The position numbers were made by a program, and so were the translations under genes. From Pseudomonadota bacterium (lineage in GTDB: Bacteria > Pseudomonadota > Alphaproteobacteria > Acetobacterales > Acetobacteraceae): 63,847 nt of DNA. This document shows positions 45,537 through 53,537 of the stretch, one piece after another. Every line of letters starts with the position of its first letter. The stretch's first letter is position 1. Below the pieces are notes generated by a model, which ran no database searches, was not told the DNA's origin, and was given only the letters and a program-made list of their open reading frames with translations. The stretch lies in contig JAJXWD010000015.1 of assembly GCA_021781835.1 (NCBI GenBank), positions 1-63,847 on the forward strand, read 5' to 3'.

Positions 45537-46181
45537 ATGGACGGGTGGCGTTTGGCGGACCGCCTGGCCCATGGGGCCGGGTGCGCGGCGCGGCGGGTGG
45601 GGTATGAGCATGACGTGTTCCGGCCCGAGGGGCCGGAAGCGCCGCTCGACCCCGCCCGCCGGGTGTTGCGGGCACATGTGGCGTTTGTGCTGCCCGGCGG
45701 CTCGGTGGGAGCACCAAGCCCGCTGGGCAACCCGTACCGCCAGGCCTGGGCGGATTGGAGCTATTTGCGGGTGGGGGATTATCTGGCCGGGCCGGAGGGG
45801 GTGGCGTTTATCGCCGCCATCGAGCCGCCCAAGCCGATGCTGGTGGTGATGGCCAATGCCAACGCCACGCTGGTGCGGCCAGCCGCCCCCGTGGCCGCCG
45901 GGCTCAACCCCTATGGCGCCATTTTGCCCCAGACCGAGACCGTGCTGATGGCCGGGTTTCCGGCAAGCCTGCTGGTGGGCGGCACGGGAGACCGAACCAA
46001 GGTGGGGCTGGCCGATGATTCGCGCATTCCGGGGTTTGTCGGGCTGGTGCCCGCCATTGCCGGGGTGGCGCCGCGCGTGGCCGACCTGCTGGTGGATGAA
46101 CGCGATGAGCGGTTCGCCATTGCCGGCGTTGAGCGGGTTGGCGGGGTTTGGCGGTTGTCTCTGATACAGGCGGTGAGCTGA
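45537..46181 (+). CDS. Phage head-tail joining protein (hypothetical)
   Basis: A 214-residue protein starting MDGWRLADRLAHGAGCAARR at the ATG 45537, 1 nt after the preceding stop. A middle segment (RQAWADWSYLRVGDYLAGPEGVAFI) is shared by proteins in this position of many contractile-tailed prophages. The N-terminus is helical, the rest beta. It is probably a stopper or head-closure protein; no catalytic motif is seen. Confidence 0.6.
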   Translation: MDGWRLADRLAHGAGCAARRVGYEHDVFRPEGPEAPLDPARRVLRAHVAFVLPGGSVGAPSPLGNPYRQAWADWSYLRVGDYLAGPEGVAFIAAIEPPKPMLVVMANANATLVRPAAPVAAGLNPYGAILPQTETVLMAGFPASLLVGGTGDRTKVGLADDSRIPGFVGLVPAIAGVAPRVADLLVDERDERFAIAGVERVGGVWRLSLIQAVS

Positions 46182-47008
46182 TGGCGGATCAGGCGGATGT
46201 GGAAACCGCGCTGGCGGCGATTGCCGCCACGGCGCTCTACCCCAACGGCACCGGCGCGCCGAGCGCGACCGGCGATGTGTGCCGGATTTACCGCGGCGCG
46301 CCGAATGCGCCGGCGCTGGACAAGGACCTGGCGCAGGGGGTGGGGCATGTGACGGTGATGGCCGAGGGCGCGGCCAGGAACGTGACGCGGTTTCCGAGGG
46401 TTTGGACGCAAACCGCCGCCGTGCCGGAGACGCTGGGCGTGACCGTGGCCGGGCTTGGCGTGACGTTCGCCGGGGTCTGCGCGGCCGGGCAGCTGGCGGG
46501 GCTGCGGGTTGACGGGATGCCCTATGCCTATGCGGTGCAGACCAATGACACGCCCGCGACGGTTGCCAGCAATATGGCCGCCGCGCTGCGCCAGGCCGGG
46601 CTGATCGTGGCCTATGCGGGCGCGACGCTGACCCTGCCCGCCGCCAGCATCGTGGAGGCGCGGGTGGTGTATGGGGCGGCGGCGCTCCAGGAGATCAGGC
46701 GCCAGGAGCAGGCGTTTCGGGTGAGTTTATGGTGCCCCTCGCCCGCCATGCGCGACGCGCTGGCGCCGGTGCTCGACATCGCCCTGATGGCGCAGGGGTT
46801 TATCGCGCTCGCCGACGGCTCTTGCGCGCGGCTGAGATTTACGGGGGGCCAGACCGGGGATGGCGCCGCCAATGCCACGCTTTACCGGCGCGACCTTGTG
46901 TATGCCGCCGAGTATCCGACCGTTTTGAGCCAGATGACCCCGGCCATGCTGTTTGGAACCACCATCGTCACGGCCGATGCCGTGACCATCGACACCATTT
47001 CACTCTGA
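46181..47008 (+). CDS. Tail completion/terminator-like protein
   Basis: A 275-residue protein. The N-terminus (ADQADVETALAAIAATALYP) matches small tail-terminator proteins. It then has an inserted beta domain of about 75 residues (VAGLGVTFAGVCAAGQLAG ... TLTLPAAS) and ends with the terminator-like LYRRDLVYAAEYPTV. The start at 46181 shares a base with the previous stop. It probably caps the tail tube. The inserted domain may decorate the neck. Confidence 0.6.
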   Translation: MADQADVETALAAIAATALYPNGTGAPSATGDVCRIYRGAPNAPALDKDLAQGVGHVTVMAEGAARNVTRFPRVWTQTAAVPETLGVTVAGLGVTFAGVCAAGQLAGLRVDGMPYAYAVQTNDTPATVASNMAAALRQAGLIVAYAGATLTLPAASIVEARVVYGAAALQEIRRQEQAFRVSLWCPSPAMRDALAPVLDIALMAQGFIALADGSCARLRFTGGQTGDGAANATLYRRDLVYAAEYPTVLSQMTPAMLFGTTIVTADAVTIDTISL

Positions 47009-47016
47009 GGATCATC

Positions 47017-47157
47017 ATGACATTCCACCTTGTGGTGCTGAAAGCTTTTGAAACCTACAAGCGCGGCGACCTGATTACCGATGGCGCGGCGGTTGCCAAG
47101 ATTCTTGCCGGTCCGCAGGCCGGATTTGTGGTGCGGGTCGCCGCCAAGGGGAACTGA
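47017..47157 (+). CDS. Small phage protein of 46 residues
   Basis: ATG at 47017, preceded by GAGGATCATC, gives MTFHLVVLKAFETYKRGDLI followed by 26 more residues ending in VRVAAKGN. It lies between the terminator-like gene and sheath with 8 nt and 3 nt gaps. The pattern (basic, beta-strand, KRGDxITD) is that of small neck or tail-associated proteins seen at this place in other phages. No function is known. It is easily missed because of its size. Confidence 0.65.
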   Translation: MTFHLVVLKAFETYKRGDLITDGAAVAKILAGPQAGFVVRVAAKGN

Positions 47158-47160
47158 GAC

Positions 47161-48711
47161 ATGCCGATCATTCAGCAGGGGGCGGTGAATACCACCGCGC
47201 TCATCGTACCCGATTTATATGTGCAGATCGTGCCGCCGCAATCGCTGCTGCTCAATGGCGTGCCGACCGATGTGGTGGGCGTGGTGGGAACGGCCAGCTG
47301 GGGGCCGGTGAACGAGCCGACCATCATTGGCAGCATGAGCGATTATGCCGCCGCCTTTGGCGCCGTGGTGGCGCGCAAATATGACATGGGCACCCAGGTG
47401 GCCACCGCCGTGCAGCAGGGGGCGGGGAATTTCAGGTGTGTGCGGGTGACGGACGGCACGGATAGCGCCGCCGCCTTGACCGTGCTGGGGGCGCTGACGC
47501 TGACCGCGCTCTATACAGGCAGCCTCGGCAATGAGCTGGCGGTGACGTTTTCGGCCGGATCGGCGGCGGGGACGTGGCGCGCGACCATTGCCATTCCGGG
47601 CCAGACGCCCGAGGTGTTTGACAATATCGCCGGGAGCGGGGCGGCGTTTTGGGCCAATCTGGCCAATGCCGTGAACGCCGGCAACGGGGTGCTGCGCGGG
47701 CCTTCGCAGCTGGTGGCGGCGACCGCCCTGGGCAGCGCGGCGGCACCCGTGGCGGGGATGTTTTTGTTTGCCGCCGGTGTGCCGGGAACCGATGGGGCGG
47801 CGGGTGCCGGGGCGGCCACGCTGGTGGGCGCCGATACGCTGCCCCGCCAGGGCATGTACGCGCTGCGCGGCCAGGGTTGCGCCATTGCGCTGCTCGCCGA
47901 TGCCGATGCCCCCACGCAATGGAGCGTGCAGGTGGCGTTTGGACTCTCGGAAAGCGTTTATATGATTTTGACCGGGCCGGCGGGCGATGACATTGCCAAT
48001 GCCGTGGCGGTGAAGGCGGCGGCGGGCGTGGACAGCTATGCCGCCAAGCTGATGTTTGGCGATTGGGTTTACTGGTCGGATCAGGCCAATGCCATGACCC
48101 GGCTGGTTTCGCCGCAAGGATTTGTGGCCGGGCGGCTGGCCAATCTCTCGCCCGAGCAATCTTCGCTCAACAAGCCGCTTTATGGGGTCATCGGGACGCA
48201 GAAATCCGGGCAGCCGGGCGGGGCGACGGCCACCACCTATGCCAGCGCCGATCTGGCCGTGCTGCTGGGCGCGGGGATTGACGTGATTGCCAACCCGCAG
48301 CCGGGCGGCGCCTATTGGGGCGTGCGCGGCGGGCATAATGCCTCGTCGAACGCGGCGGTGAACGGCGACAATTATACGCGGCTGACGAACTATATCGCCA
48401 ATACGCTGGCGGCGGGCATGGGCGCTTATGTGGGGCGGCTGGTGAATGTGACGCTGTTTGCGCAGGTGCGCGCGACGCTTCTGGCGTTTTTGAACGGTTT
48501 GCTCGGGCAGGGTTTGCTCGGCAGCGCCGATGGCAGCCTGCCCTTTGCCGTGGTGTGCGATGCCGGCAACAACCCGCAAAGCCGAACGGCGCTTGGCTAT
48601 GTGCAGGCGGATGTGCAGGTGCAGTATCAGGCGATCAATGAGAAATTCATTGTGAATGTGCAAGGGGGGCAGACCGTGCAGGTGAGCACGCGGGCCCTGC
48701 CAGTGGCGTGA
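47161..48711 (+). CDS. Contractile tail sheath protein
   Basis: A 516-residue sheath subunit, which makes the particle myovirus-like. The N-terminus has VGVVGTASWGPVNEPTIIGS and a following YAAAFG segment. An inserted domain spans about 105-220. The C-terminal sheath core has WGVRGGHNASSNAAVNGDNY, RLTNYIANTLAAGMGAYVGR and the closing DVQVQYQAINEKFIVNVQGG. Length and order (sheath, tube, chaperone) are standard. It is the strongest marker of tail type in the window. Confidence 0.88.
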   Translation: MPIIQQGAVNTTALIVPDLYVQIVPPQSLLLNGVPTDVVGVVGTASWGPVNEPTIIGSMSDYAAAFGAVVARKYDMGTQVATAVQQGAGNFRCVRVTDGTDSAAALTVLGALTLTALYTGSLGNELAVTFSAGSAAGTWRATIAIPGQTPEVFDNIAGSGAAFWANLANAVNAGNGVLRGPSQLVAATALGSAAAPVAGMFLFAAGVPGTDGAAGAGAATLVGADTLPRQGMYALRGQGCAIALLADADAPTQWSVQVAFGLSESVYMILTGPAGDDIANAVAVKAAAGVDSYAAKLMFGDWVYWSDQANAMTRLVSPQGFVAGRLANLSPEQSSLNKPLYGVIGTQKSGQPGGATATTYASADLAVLLGAGIDVIANPQPGGAYWGVRGGHNASSNAAVNGDNYTRLTNYIANTLAAGMGAYVGRLVNVTLFAQVRATLLAFLNGLLGQGLLGSADGSLPFAVVCDAGNNPQSRTALGYVQADVQVQYQAINEKFIVNVQGGQTVQVSTRALPVA

Positions 48712-48727
48712 AAGCGGAGCGATAGAG

Positions 48728-49156
48728 ATGCCATTTAACAGTTTCAATGTCGGCAGCGATTGCCAGCTGGTGGTGATGGGGCCGGCGGGCCGGGTTGATT
48801 TGAGCTATGTGACCGGGTTCGATGCCAGCCAGATGACCTTGCCGGTGCGGGTGGACCGGCTCGATGGCGTGCAGCTGGGGGCGGAACTGCCCAAGGGGTG
48901 GAGCGGCAGCTTTACGCTGGAACGGGGATCCTCGGCGGTGGATGATTTCATCGCCGGGATCGAGGCGGCGTATCTGGCGGGGAAAACCATCGGCGCGGGC
49001 ACGATCTATCAATATGTGAACGAGCCTGATGGTTCGGTGTCGACATATCAATTCAGCGGCGCGGTGTTCAAGCTGAGCGTGGCCGGCAGTTACCGGGGCG
49101 ATGCGCCGGTGGCGCAGAAGCTGGAGTTTTTCGCCTCGAGCCGGGTGCGCGTGTGA
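48728..49156 (+). CDS. Tail tube protein
   Basis: A 142-residue protein immediately after the sheath, as tube genes are. The plan fits: N-terminal strand FNSFNVGSDCQLVVMG, central WSGSFTLERGSSAVDDFI and the C-terminal YQFSGAVFKLSVAGSYRGD. Its stop codon overlaps the start of the tail-assembly chaperone. Alternative: a minor tail protein of similar fold, but order makes tube most likely. Confidence 0.8.
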   Translation: MPFNSFNVGSDCQLVVMGPAGRVDLSYVTGFDASQMTLPVRVDRLDGVQLGAELPKGWSGSFTLERGSSAVDDFIAGIEAAYLAGKTIGAGTIYQYVNEPDGSVSTYQFSGAVFKLSVAGSYRGDAPVAQKLEFFASSRVRV

Positions 49157-49458
49157 TGACGGCGGTGGCCAGGGACCGGCGCGGGCGCCGGATTGAGCTG
49201 CGCCGGATTGGCGTGGTGGAGCAACTGCGGCTGTTTAAATGCCTGGGCCCGGAGCTGGCGGAGAACCGGGCTTATTTCGGCCTTGCCAGGCTGGCGGCCA
49301 TGGTCAGCGCGATTGACGATGTGCCGGTGCCGTTTCCGGTGAGCGAGGCGGGGCTCGAGGCGATTTTGGAGCGGCTGGATGAGGATGGGGTCGAGGCCGT
49401 GGGGACGGCGGCCGAGGCGCCGAGGCCCGAGGAGATTGTGGCCGACGCGGGAAACTGA
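49156..49458 (+). CDS. Tail assembly chaperone, unshifted form
   Basis: A 100-residue acidic, helical protein (LRRIGVVEQLRLFKCLGPEL, then AYFGLARLAAMVSAIDDVPV, then a Glu/Asp/Ala-rich tail). It is the counterpart of lambda gpG or P2 gpE. The ATG at 49156 is preferred; GTG 49153 is possible. Its stop at 49456-49458 directly follows GGGAAAC, a canonical -1 slippery heptamer in the right phase, so a longer fusion product is expected as well. Confidence 0.75.
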   Translation: MTAVARDRRGRRIELRRIGVVEQLRLFKCLGPELAENRAYFGLARLAAMVSAIDDVPVPFPVSEAGLEAILERLDEDGVEAVGTAAEAPRPEEIVADAGN

Positions 49459-49622
49459 GCCGGCACCCCGCGCTGATCGACTGTTTGTATCTGGTTGGGT
49501 GCGGGGTGCCTTATGACGTGGCGTTGGGGCTCGATGACGCCGAACGGATTGCGTTTGCCGTGATCTTTGGGGAGCTAGCGGGGCGGAGCTTTGATTGGGC
49601 GTCGTGCTCTTGGAGGGCGTGA
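49156..49622 (+). CDS. Tail assembly chaperone, -1 frameshift fusion product
   Basis: At 49449-49455 the message reads G GGA AAC TGA in the zero frame. Slipping back one base gives GGG AAA CTG AGC and continues for 56 codons to the TGA at 49620-49622. The added part contains HPALIDCLYLVGCGVPYDVA and ERIAFAVIFGELAGRSFDW, the kind of sequence found in the T or E' half of tail chaperones. Normally this half binds the tape measure protein. There is no start codon context for the extension on its own. Confidence 0.7.
49449..49455 (+). promoter_or_regulatory. -1 ribosomal frameshift slippery site GGGAAAC
   Basis: The heptamer fits X XXY YYZ in the phase of the chaperone gene and is followed at once by the UGA stop. 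GC-rich sequence downstream (GCCGGCACCCCGCGC) could give a stimulatory structure. Phage lambda uses GGGAAAG at the same point of its tail genes. Confidence 0.75.
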
Positions 49623-49643
49623 GGCGCTGGCGGGGGAAGTGGC

Positions 49644-50333
49644 ATGGCGATCAGTTTGGGGGGCGTGACCTTCAGGGACATGGAGGTGCCCGAGGCGGTT
49701 TTGTTTGGTGGCCGCCAGGATGTGAATGTTCAGCACTTGATCGGCGGCGCCCGTTATGTGCAGGCGCTGGGCACGGATGACGGCAAGATTGTTTTTTCCG
49801 GCATTTTTTACGGCGGCGACGCGATCGAGCGGGCGCAGGCGCTGGATCTGGCGCGCGCGCAGGGTTTGGCCTTGCCTTTGGCCTGGGCTGGGTTTTTTTA
49901 TACCGTCATCGTCGAGCAGTTTGTCGCCGAGTACCGCAAGCCGACCTTGATTCCGTTCACGATCTCCTGCGTCGTGACGGATGATCCGGTGGCGGACGCG
50001 GTTGGGGGCGTGGGGGGGATTGCCACGCTGGTTGGTGAGGATCTGGCGAGCGCGGCGGGGTTGGCGGCGGGCGGGGGCATGGCGGCCAGCGATTTCACGA
50101 CCCCGACAATGGCCGGTGTGGGCGCGCTGGTGGGGGCGTTGTCGGGCGCGGCGGCGGCCAGCGCGGGGGCGCTTGCCGCGGGGCTGGCCGATGTCAACAA
50201 CGCCGCGACGCCGGATGTGGCGGTGTCTGGCGTGATGGGCGTGGCGAGCGCGGCGGGAGCGGTGTGCGCGCAGGCCTGCATGAACGGCTATGCGAGCCGG
50301 GCGCTCAAGAACCTGGCATTGGGGGCGGCATGA
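49644..50333 (+). CDS. gpU-like tail protein with Ala/Gly-rich extension (tape-measure position)
   Basis: A 229-residue protein. Residues 1-115 resemble P2 gpU-type tail proteins: QHLIGGARYVQALGTDDGKI then VFSGIFYGGDAIERAQALDL and PLAWAGFFYTVIVEQF. Residues about 116-229 are Ala/Gly/Val-rich, low in charge and probably helical or membrane-active (ALVGALSGAAAASAGALAAG). It begins 21 nt after the frameshift product of the chaperone. Every ordinary contractile phage has its tape measure here, and this one does not. Confidence 0.6.
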   Translation: MAISLGGVTFRDMEVPEAVLFGGRQDVNVQHLIGGARYVQALGTDDGKIVFSGIFYGGDAIERAQALDLARAQGLALPLAWAGFFYTVIVEQFVAEYRKPTLIPFTISCVVTDDPVADAVGGVGGIATLVGEDLASAAGLAAGGGMAASDFTTPTMAGVGALVGALSGAAAASAGALAAGLADVNNAATPDVAVSGVMGVASAAGAVCAQACMNGYASRALKNLALGAA

Positions 50334-50518
50334 ACAATCTGGTCGTGGTGGTGAGCGGCGGCAATTTATTTGCGATCGCCGCGCAATATTTGAACGATGC
50401 GACGCAATGGATACGCATTGCCCAGCTCAACGGCATTGCGGATCCGGTGCTGGCGGGGGTGACGAGCTTGATCATTCCACCGCCCAGCGCGACAGCCGGG
50501 GGAGGTTTGCCTGTATAA
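50330..50518 (+). CDS. LysM-like tail protein X
   Basis: A 62-residue protein that is a single LysM-like unit: NLVVVVSGGNLFAIAAQYL, then QWIRIAQLNGIADPVLAG, then TSLIIPPP. This is the pattern of P2 gpX-type baseplate proteins. ATG 50330 overlaps the previous stop by 4 nt. It lies between the U-like and D-like genes, in the expected order. Confidence 0.75.
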   Translation: MNNLVVVVSGGNLFAIAAQYLNDATQWIRIAQLNGIADPVLAGVTSLIIPPPSATAGGGLPV

Positions 50519-50528
50519 TAAAACCGAT

Positions 50529-51491
50529 GTGAGCATCGCGATCGGCGGTGTGGAGGTGCCGGGGGGCATTGCCGTGACGATCGACGCGGTGGGGTGTTTC
50601 TCGGCCAGCCGGTTCAGGCTGGTGGTTTCCACCGGCTATAATGCGGCGTTCGGCGCCGATTATTTCGGCAATGCCGGGGGACAGAGGATCGGGATTTCGC
50701 TGATCCCAGATGGCGGCGGCCTGGTGCCGCTGCTGAGCGGCGTGATCGATAATGTCACGCTTGATTTTCGTAACGATGTGGCGGTTTTGTCAGGGCGGGA
50801 TTTGAGCGCGCTTTTGATCGATACGGATGTGGCGGAGACGTTTCAGAACCAGACCGCCAGCCAGATCGCGGAGACGATTGCCGCCCGCCATGGGCTGGCG
50901 GCGCAGGTGCAGCCGACGCAAACGATGGTCGGGCAATATTACGATACCGACCATGCCCGGAATGTTTTGGGGCTGAACGCGAGAATTGGCAATGAATGGG
51001 GGCTTTTGTGCCAGCTTGCGGAAGCCGAGGGGTATGAGGTGGCGGTGTGGGGGCAGACATTGATGTTTCAGCCGCCAAGCGCAACCGTGGCGGCGATGCT
51101 GCCTTGCACGGGGTTTTCCAGCCTGGAGGTCGATGTGGCCTGTGCGGTTCCGCAGGCGGTGCAGGTGAAGTCTTGGAATTGCCGGCAGAAACGGGCGATC
51201 GCGGTGTCTGCCGGCGGGGCGGGGCGGAGCGCGACGAGTGTGCGGCCCAATCTCGGCGCGGATGAGGCGCTGGCCATGGCGCGGAACCAGCTTGGCATGG
51301 CCATGGGGCATGGCCGGATGCTGGTGGGCACGATGCCGGGCGAGATGGTTTTACAGCCGGGGGTGAGGTTTGGATTGTACGGCACGGGCTCGGGGTTTGA
51401 TGCGGTTTATGGGGTGATGGCGGTGCGGCGGATGATCGACCAGGCGGGCGGGTATCAGCAGATTGTCCGGGCGCAGGCCGTGAGCGCGTGA
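50529..51491 (+). CDS. Baseplate hub protein, gpD-like
   Basis: A 320-residue protein of the phage late-control gene D / XkdQ type, forming the hub at the tail tip. It starts at GTG 50529. Supporting segments: GQRIGISLIPDGGGLVPLLS, RNDVAVLSGRDLSALLIDTD, FQNQTASQIAETIAARHGL and EWGLLCQLAEAEGYEVAVW. The order X, D, V, W, J, I around it confirms the assignment. Confidence 0.83.
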   Translation: MSIAIGGVEVPGGIAVTIDAVGCFSASRFRLVVSTGYNAAFGADYFGNAGGQRIGISLIPDGGGLVPLLSGVIDNVTLDFRNDVAVLSGRDLSALLIDTDVAETFQNQTASQIAETIAARHGLAAQVQPTQTMVGQYYDTDHARNVLGLNARIGNEWGLLCQLAEAEGYEVAVWGQTLMFQPPSATVAAMLPCTGFSSLEVDVACAVPQAVQVKSWNCRQKRAIAVSAGGAGRSATSVRPNLGADEALAMARNQLGMAMGHGRMLVGTMPGEMVLQPGVRFGLYGTGSGFDAVYGVMAVRRMIDQAGGYQQIVRAQAVSA

Positions 51492-51498
51492 GGGGGAG

Positions 51499-52044
51499 AT
51501 GGATTATTTGCTGAACCTCATGAAGACGCAGGCCGCGGCGCTGGATGGGCGCTCAGGGGTGCTGCGCTATGGCATTGTGGCAAGTTATAACCCGGCCATT
51601 GGCGCCGTGAAGGTGACGTTGCAGCCCGAGAACATATTGAGCGGCTGGCTGCCGGTGGCGGCATTGTGGGCGGGGTCTGGCTGGGGGGTGGCCGCGCCGC
51701 CGCCGGTGGGCACGCAGGTGCTGGTGCTGTGCCAGGAAGGCGATGCGGAGCAGGGCGTGGTGATCGGCGCGCTGTGGTCGGCGGTGGATGTGGCGGTGCC
51801 AGCGCCCTTGGGGGAGCTGTGGCTGGTGCACCAGACCGGCAGCTTTGTGAAGCTGACCAATGACGGGAATATTTATTTGCAGGCGAAAACGGTCAATGTC
51901 GCCGGGGATCTCGTGGTTTCGGGCGATGTTTTTGACCAGGGCGGGCAGCATGGCAGCGTGCGCGGCCTGAGGACGGCTTATGACGGCCATGTGCACGGCT
52001 TGCCGGGCGGTGGCCAGACCGCGACCAGTTCGGAGATTGTTTGA
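51499..52044 (+). CDS. Baseplate spike protein, gpV-like
   Basis: A 181-residue protein with an OB-fold: RYGIVASYNPAIGAVKVTLQ, then WGVAAPPPVGTQVLVLCQ and EGDAEQGVVIGALWS. After it is a beta-helical tip (NIYLQAKTVNVAGDLVVSGD) ending in the metal-binding-like HVHGLPGG, as in P2 gpV-type puncturing spikes where His residues hold iron. It is preceded by AGGGGGAG and coupled to the W gene. Confidence 0.83.
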   Translation: MDYLLNLMKTQAAALDGRSGVLRYGIVASYNPAIGAVKVTLQPENILSGWLPVAALWAGSGWGVAAPPPVGTQVLVLCQEGDAEQGVVIGALWSAVDVAVPAPLGELWLVHQTGSFVKLTNDGNIYLQAKTVNVAGDLVVSGDVFDQGGQHGSVRGLRTAYDGHVHGLPGGGQTATSSEIV

Positions 52045-52406
52045 TGGCGGATCTTAGCCTTTCATTCGGTGGCGATTTGGCCATTGGCCCGACCGGCGAT
52101 GTGGTGGTGAGCGATGGCCCGGCGCTGGGGCGCGAGCGGGTTTTGCGCCGGCTGCTGACCTGCCCGGGCGGGTATATATGGCAGCTCGCCTATGGCGCGG
52201 GGCTGGGAAAGTTCGTGGGCCAGCCTGGAGCCTCTGATGTGGTGGGCGCCATTGCGCGGGCGCAGATGAAATATGAGGCGGCGGTGGCGGCAACGCCGGC
52301 GCCGAGGGTCTTGGCCTATGCCGGCGAGGATGGGGTGGTGGTGATGTCGGTCAGTTATACCGATGCGGCGAGCCAGCAATTATCAACATTAAGCATGACG
52401 GTGTAG
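52044..52406 (+). CDS. Baseplate wedge protein, gpW/GP25-like
   Basis: A 120-residue GP25/lysozyme-like wedge protein. Typical features: LSLSFGGDLAIGPTGDVVV, GRERVLRRLLTCPGGYIWQL then YGAGLGKFVGQP. ATG 52044 shares a base with the previous stop; a TTG three bases earlier is not needed. It sits between V and J, as in P2 and T6SS-related baseplates. Confidence 0.85.
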   Translation: MADLSLSFGGDLAIGPTGDVVVSDGPALGRERVLRRLLTCPGGYIWQLAYGAGLGKFVGQPGASDVVGAIARAQMKYEAAVAATPAPRVLAYAGEDGVVVMSVSYTDAASQQLSTLSMTV

Positions 52407-52411
52407 CGGCG

Positions 52412-53536
52412 ATGCAACTGACGGTTTTGAACTTCTCCACGCTCGTGGAGAGGATGGCGGCGGCTGTGCAGGGGGCCGCCGCGGCGCTGATTGATTTGAC
52501 GGTCGGCTCTGTTTTGCGCGCGATTTTGGAGGCCAATGCCTCCATCGCCTTGTGGATGCAATGGCTGATTGTGCAGGTGTTGGCGGCGACCAGGCTGGCG
52601 ACCAGCACAGGGGGGGATTGCGACAGTTTCGGCGCCGATTTCGGCTTTGCGCGGCTGCCGGCCGTGGCGGCGGCGGGGGGGGTGACGCTGTCGAGATATG
52701 CGACCGCCGGCAGCGTGGTGATTGCGCCTGGCACGGGCTTGGCGACCATGCAGAACGCGCAGGCGTTTCTGGTGGTCGCGGATACGGAGAATGCCGCGTT
52801 TGACGCCGCGCTTGGGGGGTATGTGATGGCCGCCGGGGTGGCGAGCGTGACCGCGAGCGTGGTGGCGGCGCTGGCGGGGAGCGCGGGAAATGTGCAGGCC
52901 AACACGATCACCTTGATCGCCAGCCCGGTCGCGGGGGTTGATGTGGTGACCAACCAGAACGCCTTGACGGGTGGCGTTGACGCCGAGAGCGACGCGGCAT
53001 TTAAATTGCGGTTTGGAAACTATCTGGCCAGCCTCTCGAAGGCGACAAATGGCGCGATCGGCGCCGCCATCGGGGCGATTCAGCAAGGCTTGAGCTATAG
53101 CATACAGGAAAATATCGATCAGACGGGGGCCGTGCTGATGGGCAATTTCGTCATAACGGTTGATGATGGCAGCGGCGCGCCGCCGCCGGCGCTGCTGGGC
53201 GCGGTGCAGGGCGCCGTTGACGCGGTGCGGCCCGTGGGAACGAGTTTTGCGGTGCAGGCGCCGCAGGTGATCGCGGCCAATGTCACCATCAACATCGTGC
53301 CGTCTTCGGCGAGCCTTTTGAATGCGGCCATCGCGGCGGTGGGGAGCGCGGTGGCCCAATATATCGGGGCTTTGCCGGTGGGGGCGACGATGAGCTACAC
53401 GCGGCTCGCCCAGATTGCCTATGACGCCTCGGCGGTGGTGAGCAACCTCTCGGCGCTGAAGCTGAACGGCGCGGCCGTGGATATTGTGCCGACGCCATCG
53501 CAGGTGGTGCGCGCGGGCATGATCGTGGTGTCTTGA
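52412..53536 (+). CDS. Baseplate protein J
   Basis: A 374-residue wedge protein. Segments GVTLSRYATAGSVVIAPGT, NVQANTITLIASPVAGVDVV and TNQNALTGGVDAESDAAFKL belong to the Baseplate_J family; RFGNYLASLSKATNGAIGAA follows. It joins the hub to the sheath and is the most conserved baseplate gene. The next gene begins 1 nt after its stop. Confidence 0.9.
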   Translation: MQLTVLNFSTLVERMAAAVQGAAAALIDLTVGSVLRAILEANASIALWMQWLIVQVLAATRLATSTGGDCDSFGADFGFARLPAVAAAGGVTLSRYATAGSVVIAPGTGLATMQNAQAFLVVADTENAAFDAALGGYVMAAGVASVTASVVAALAGSAGNVQANTITLIASPVAGVDVVTNQNALTGGVDAESDAAFKLRFGNYLASLSKATNGAIGAAIGAIQQGLSYSIQENIDQTGAVLMGNFVITVDDGSGAPPPALLGAVQGAVDAVRPVGTSFAVQAPQVIAANVTINIVPSSASLLNAAIAAVGSAVAQYIGALPVGATMSYTRLAQIAYDASAVVSNLSALKLNGAAVDIVPTPSQVVRAGMIVVS

Positions 53537-53537
53537 G

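Noticed and set aside
49644-50333. Reading this gene as a XkdP-type LysM protein
   Set aside because: The LysM-like unit is in the next gene (50330-50518). The N-terminal half fits gpU-type tail proteins better, and no LysM signature is present here.
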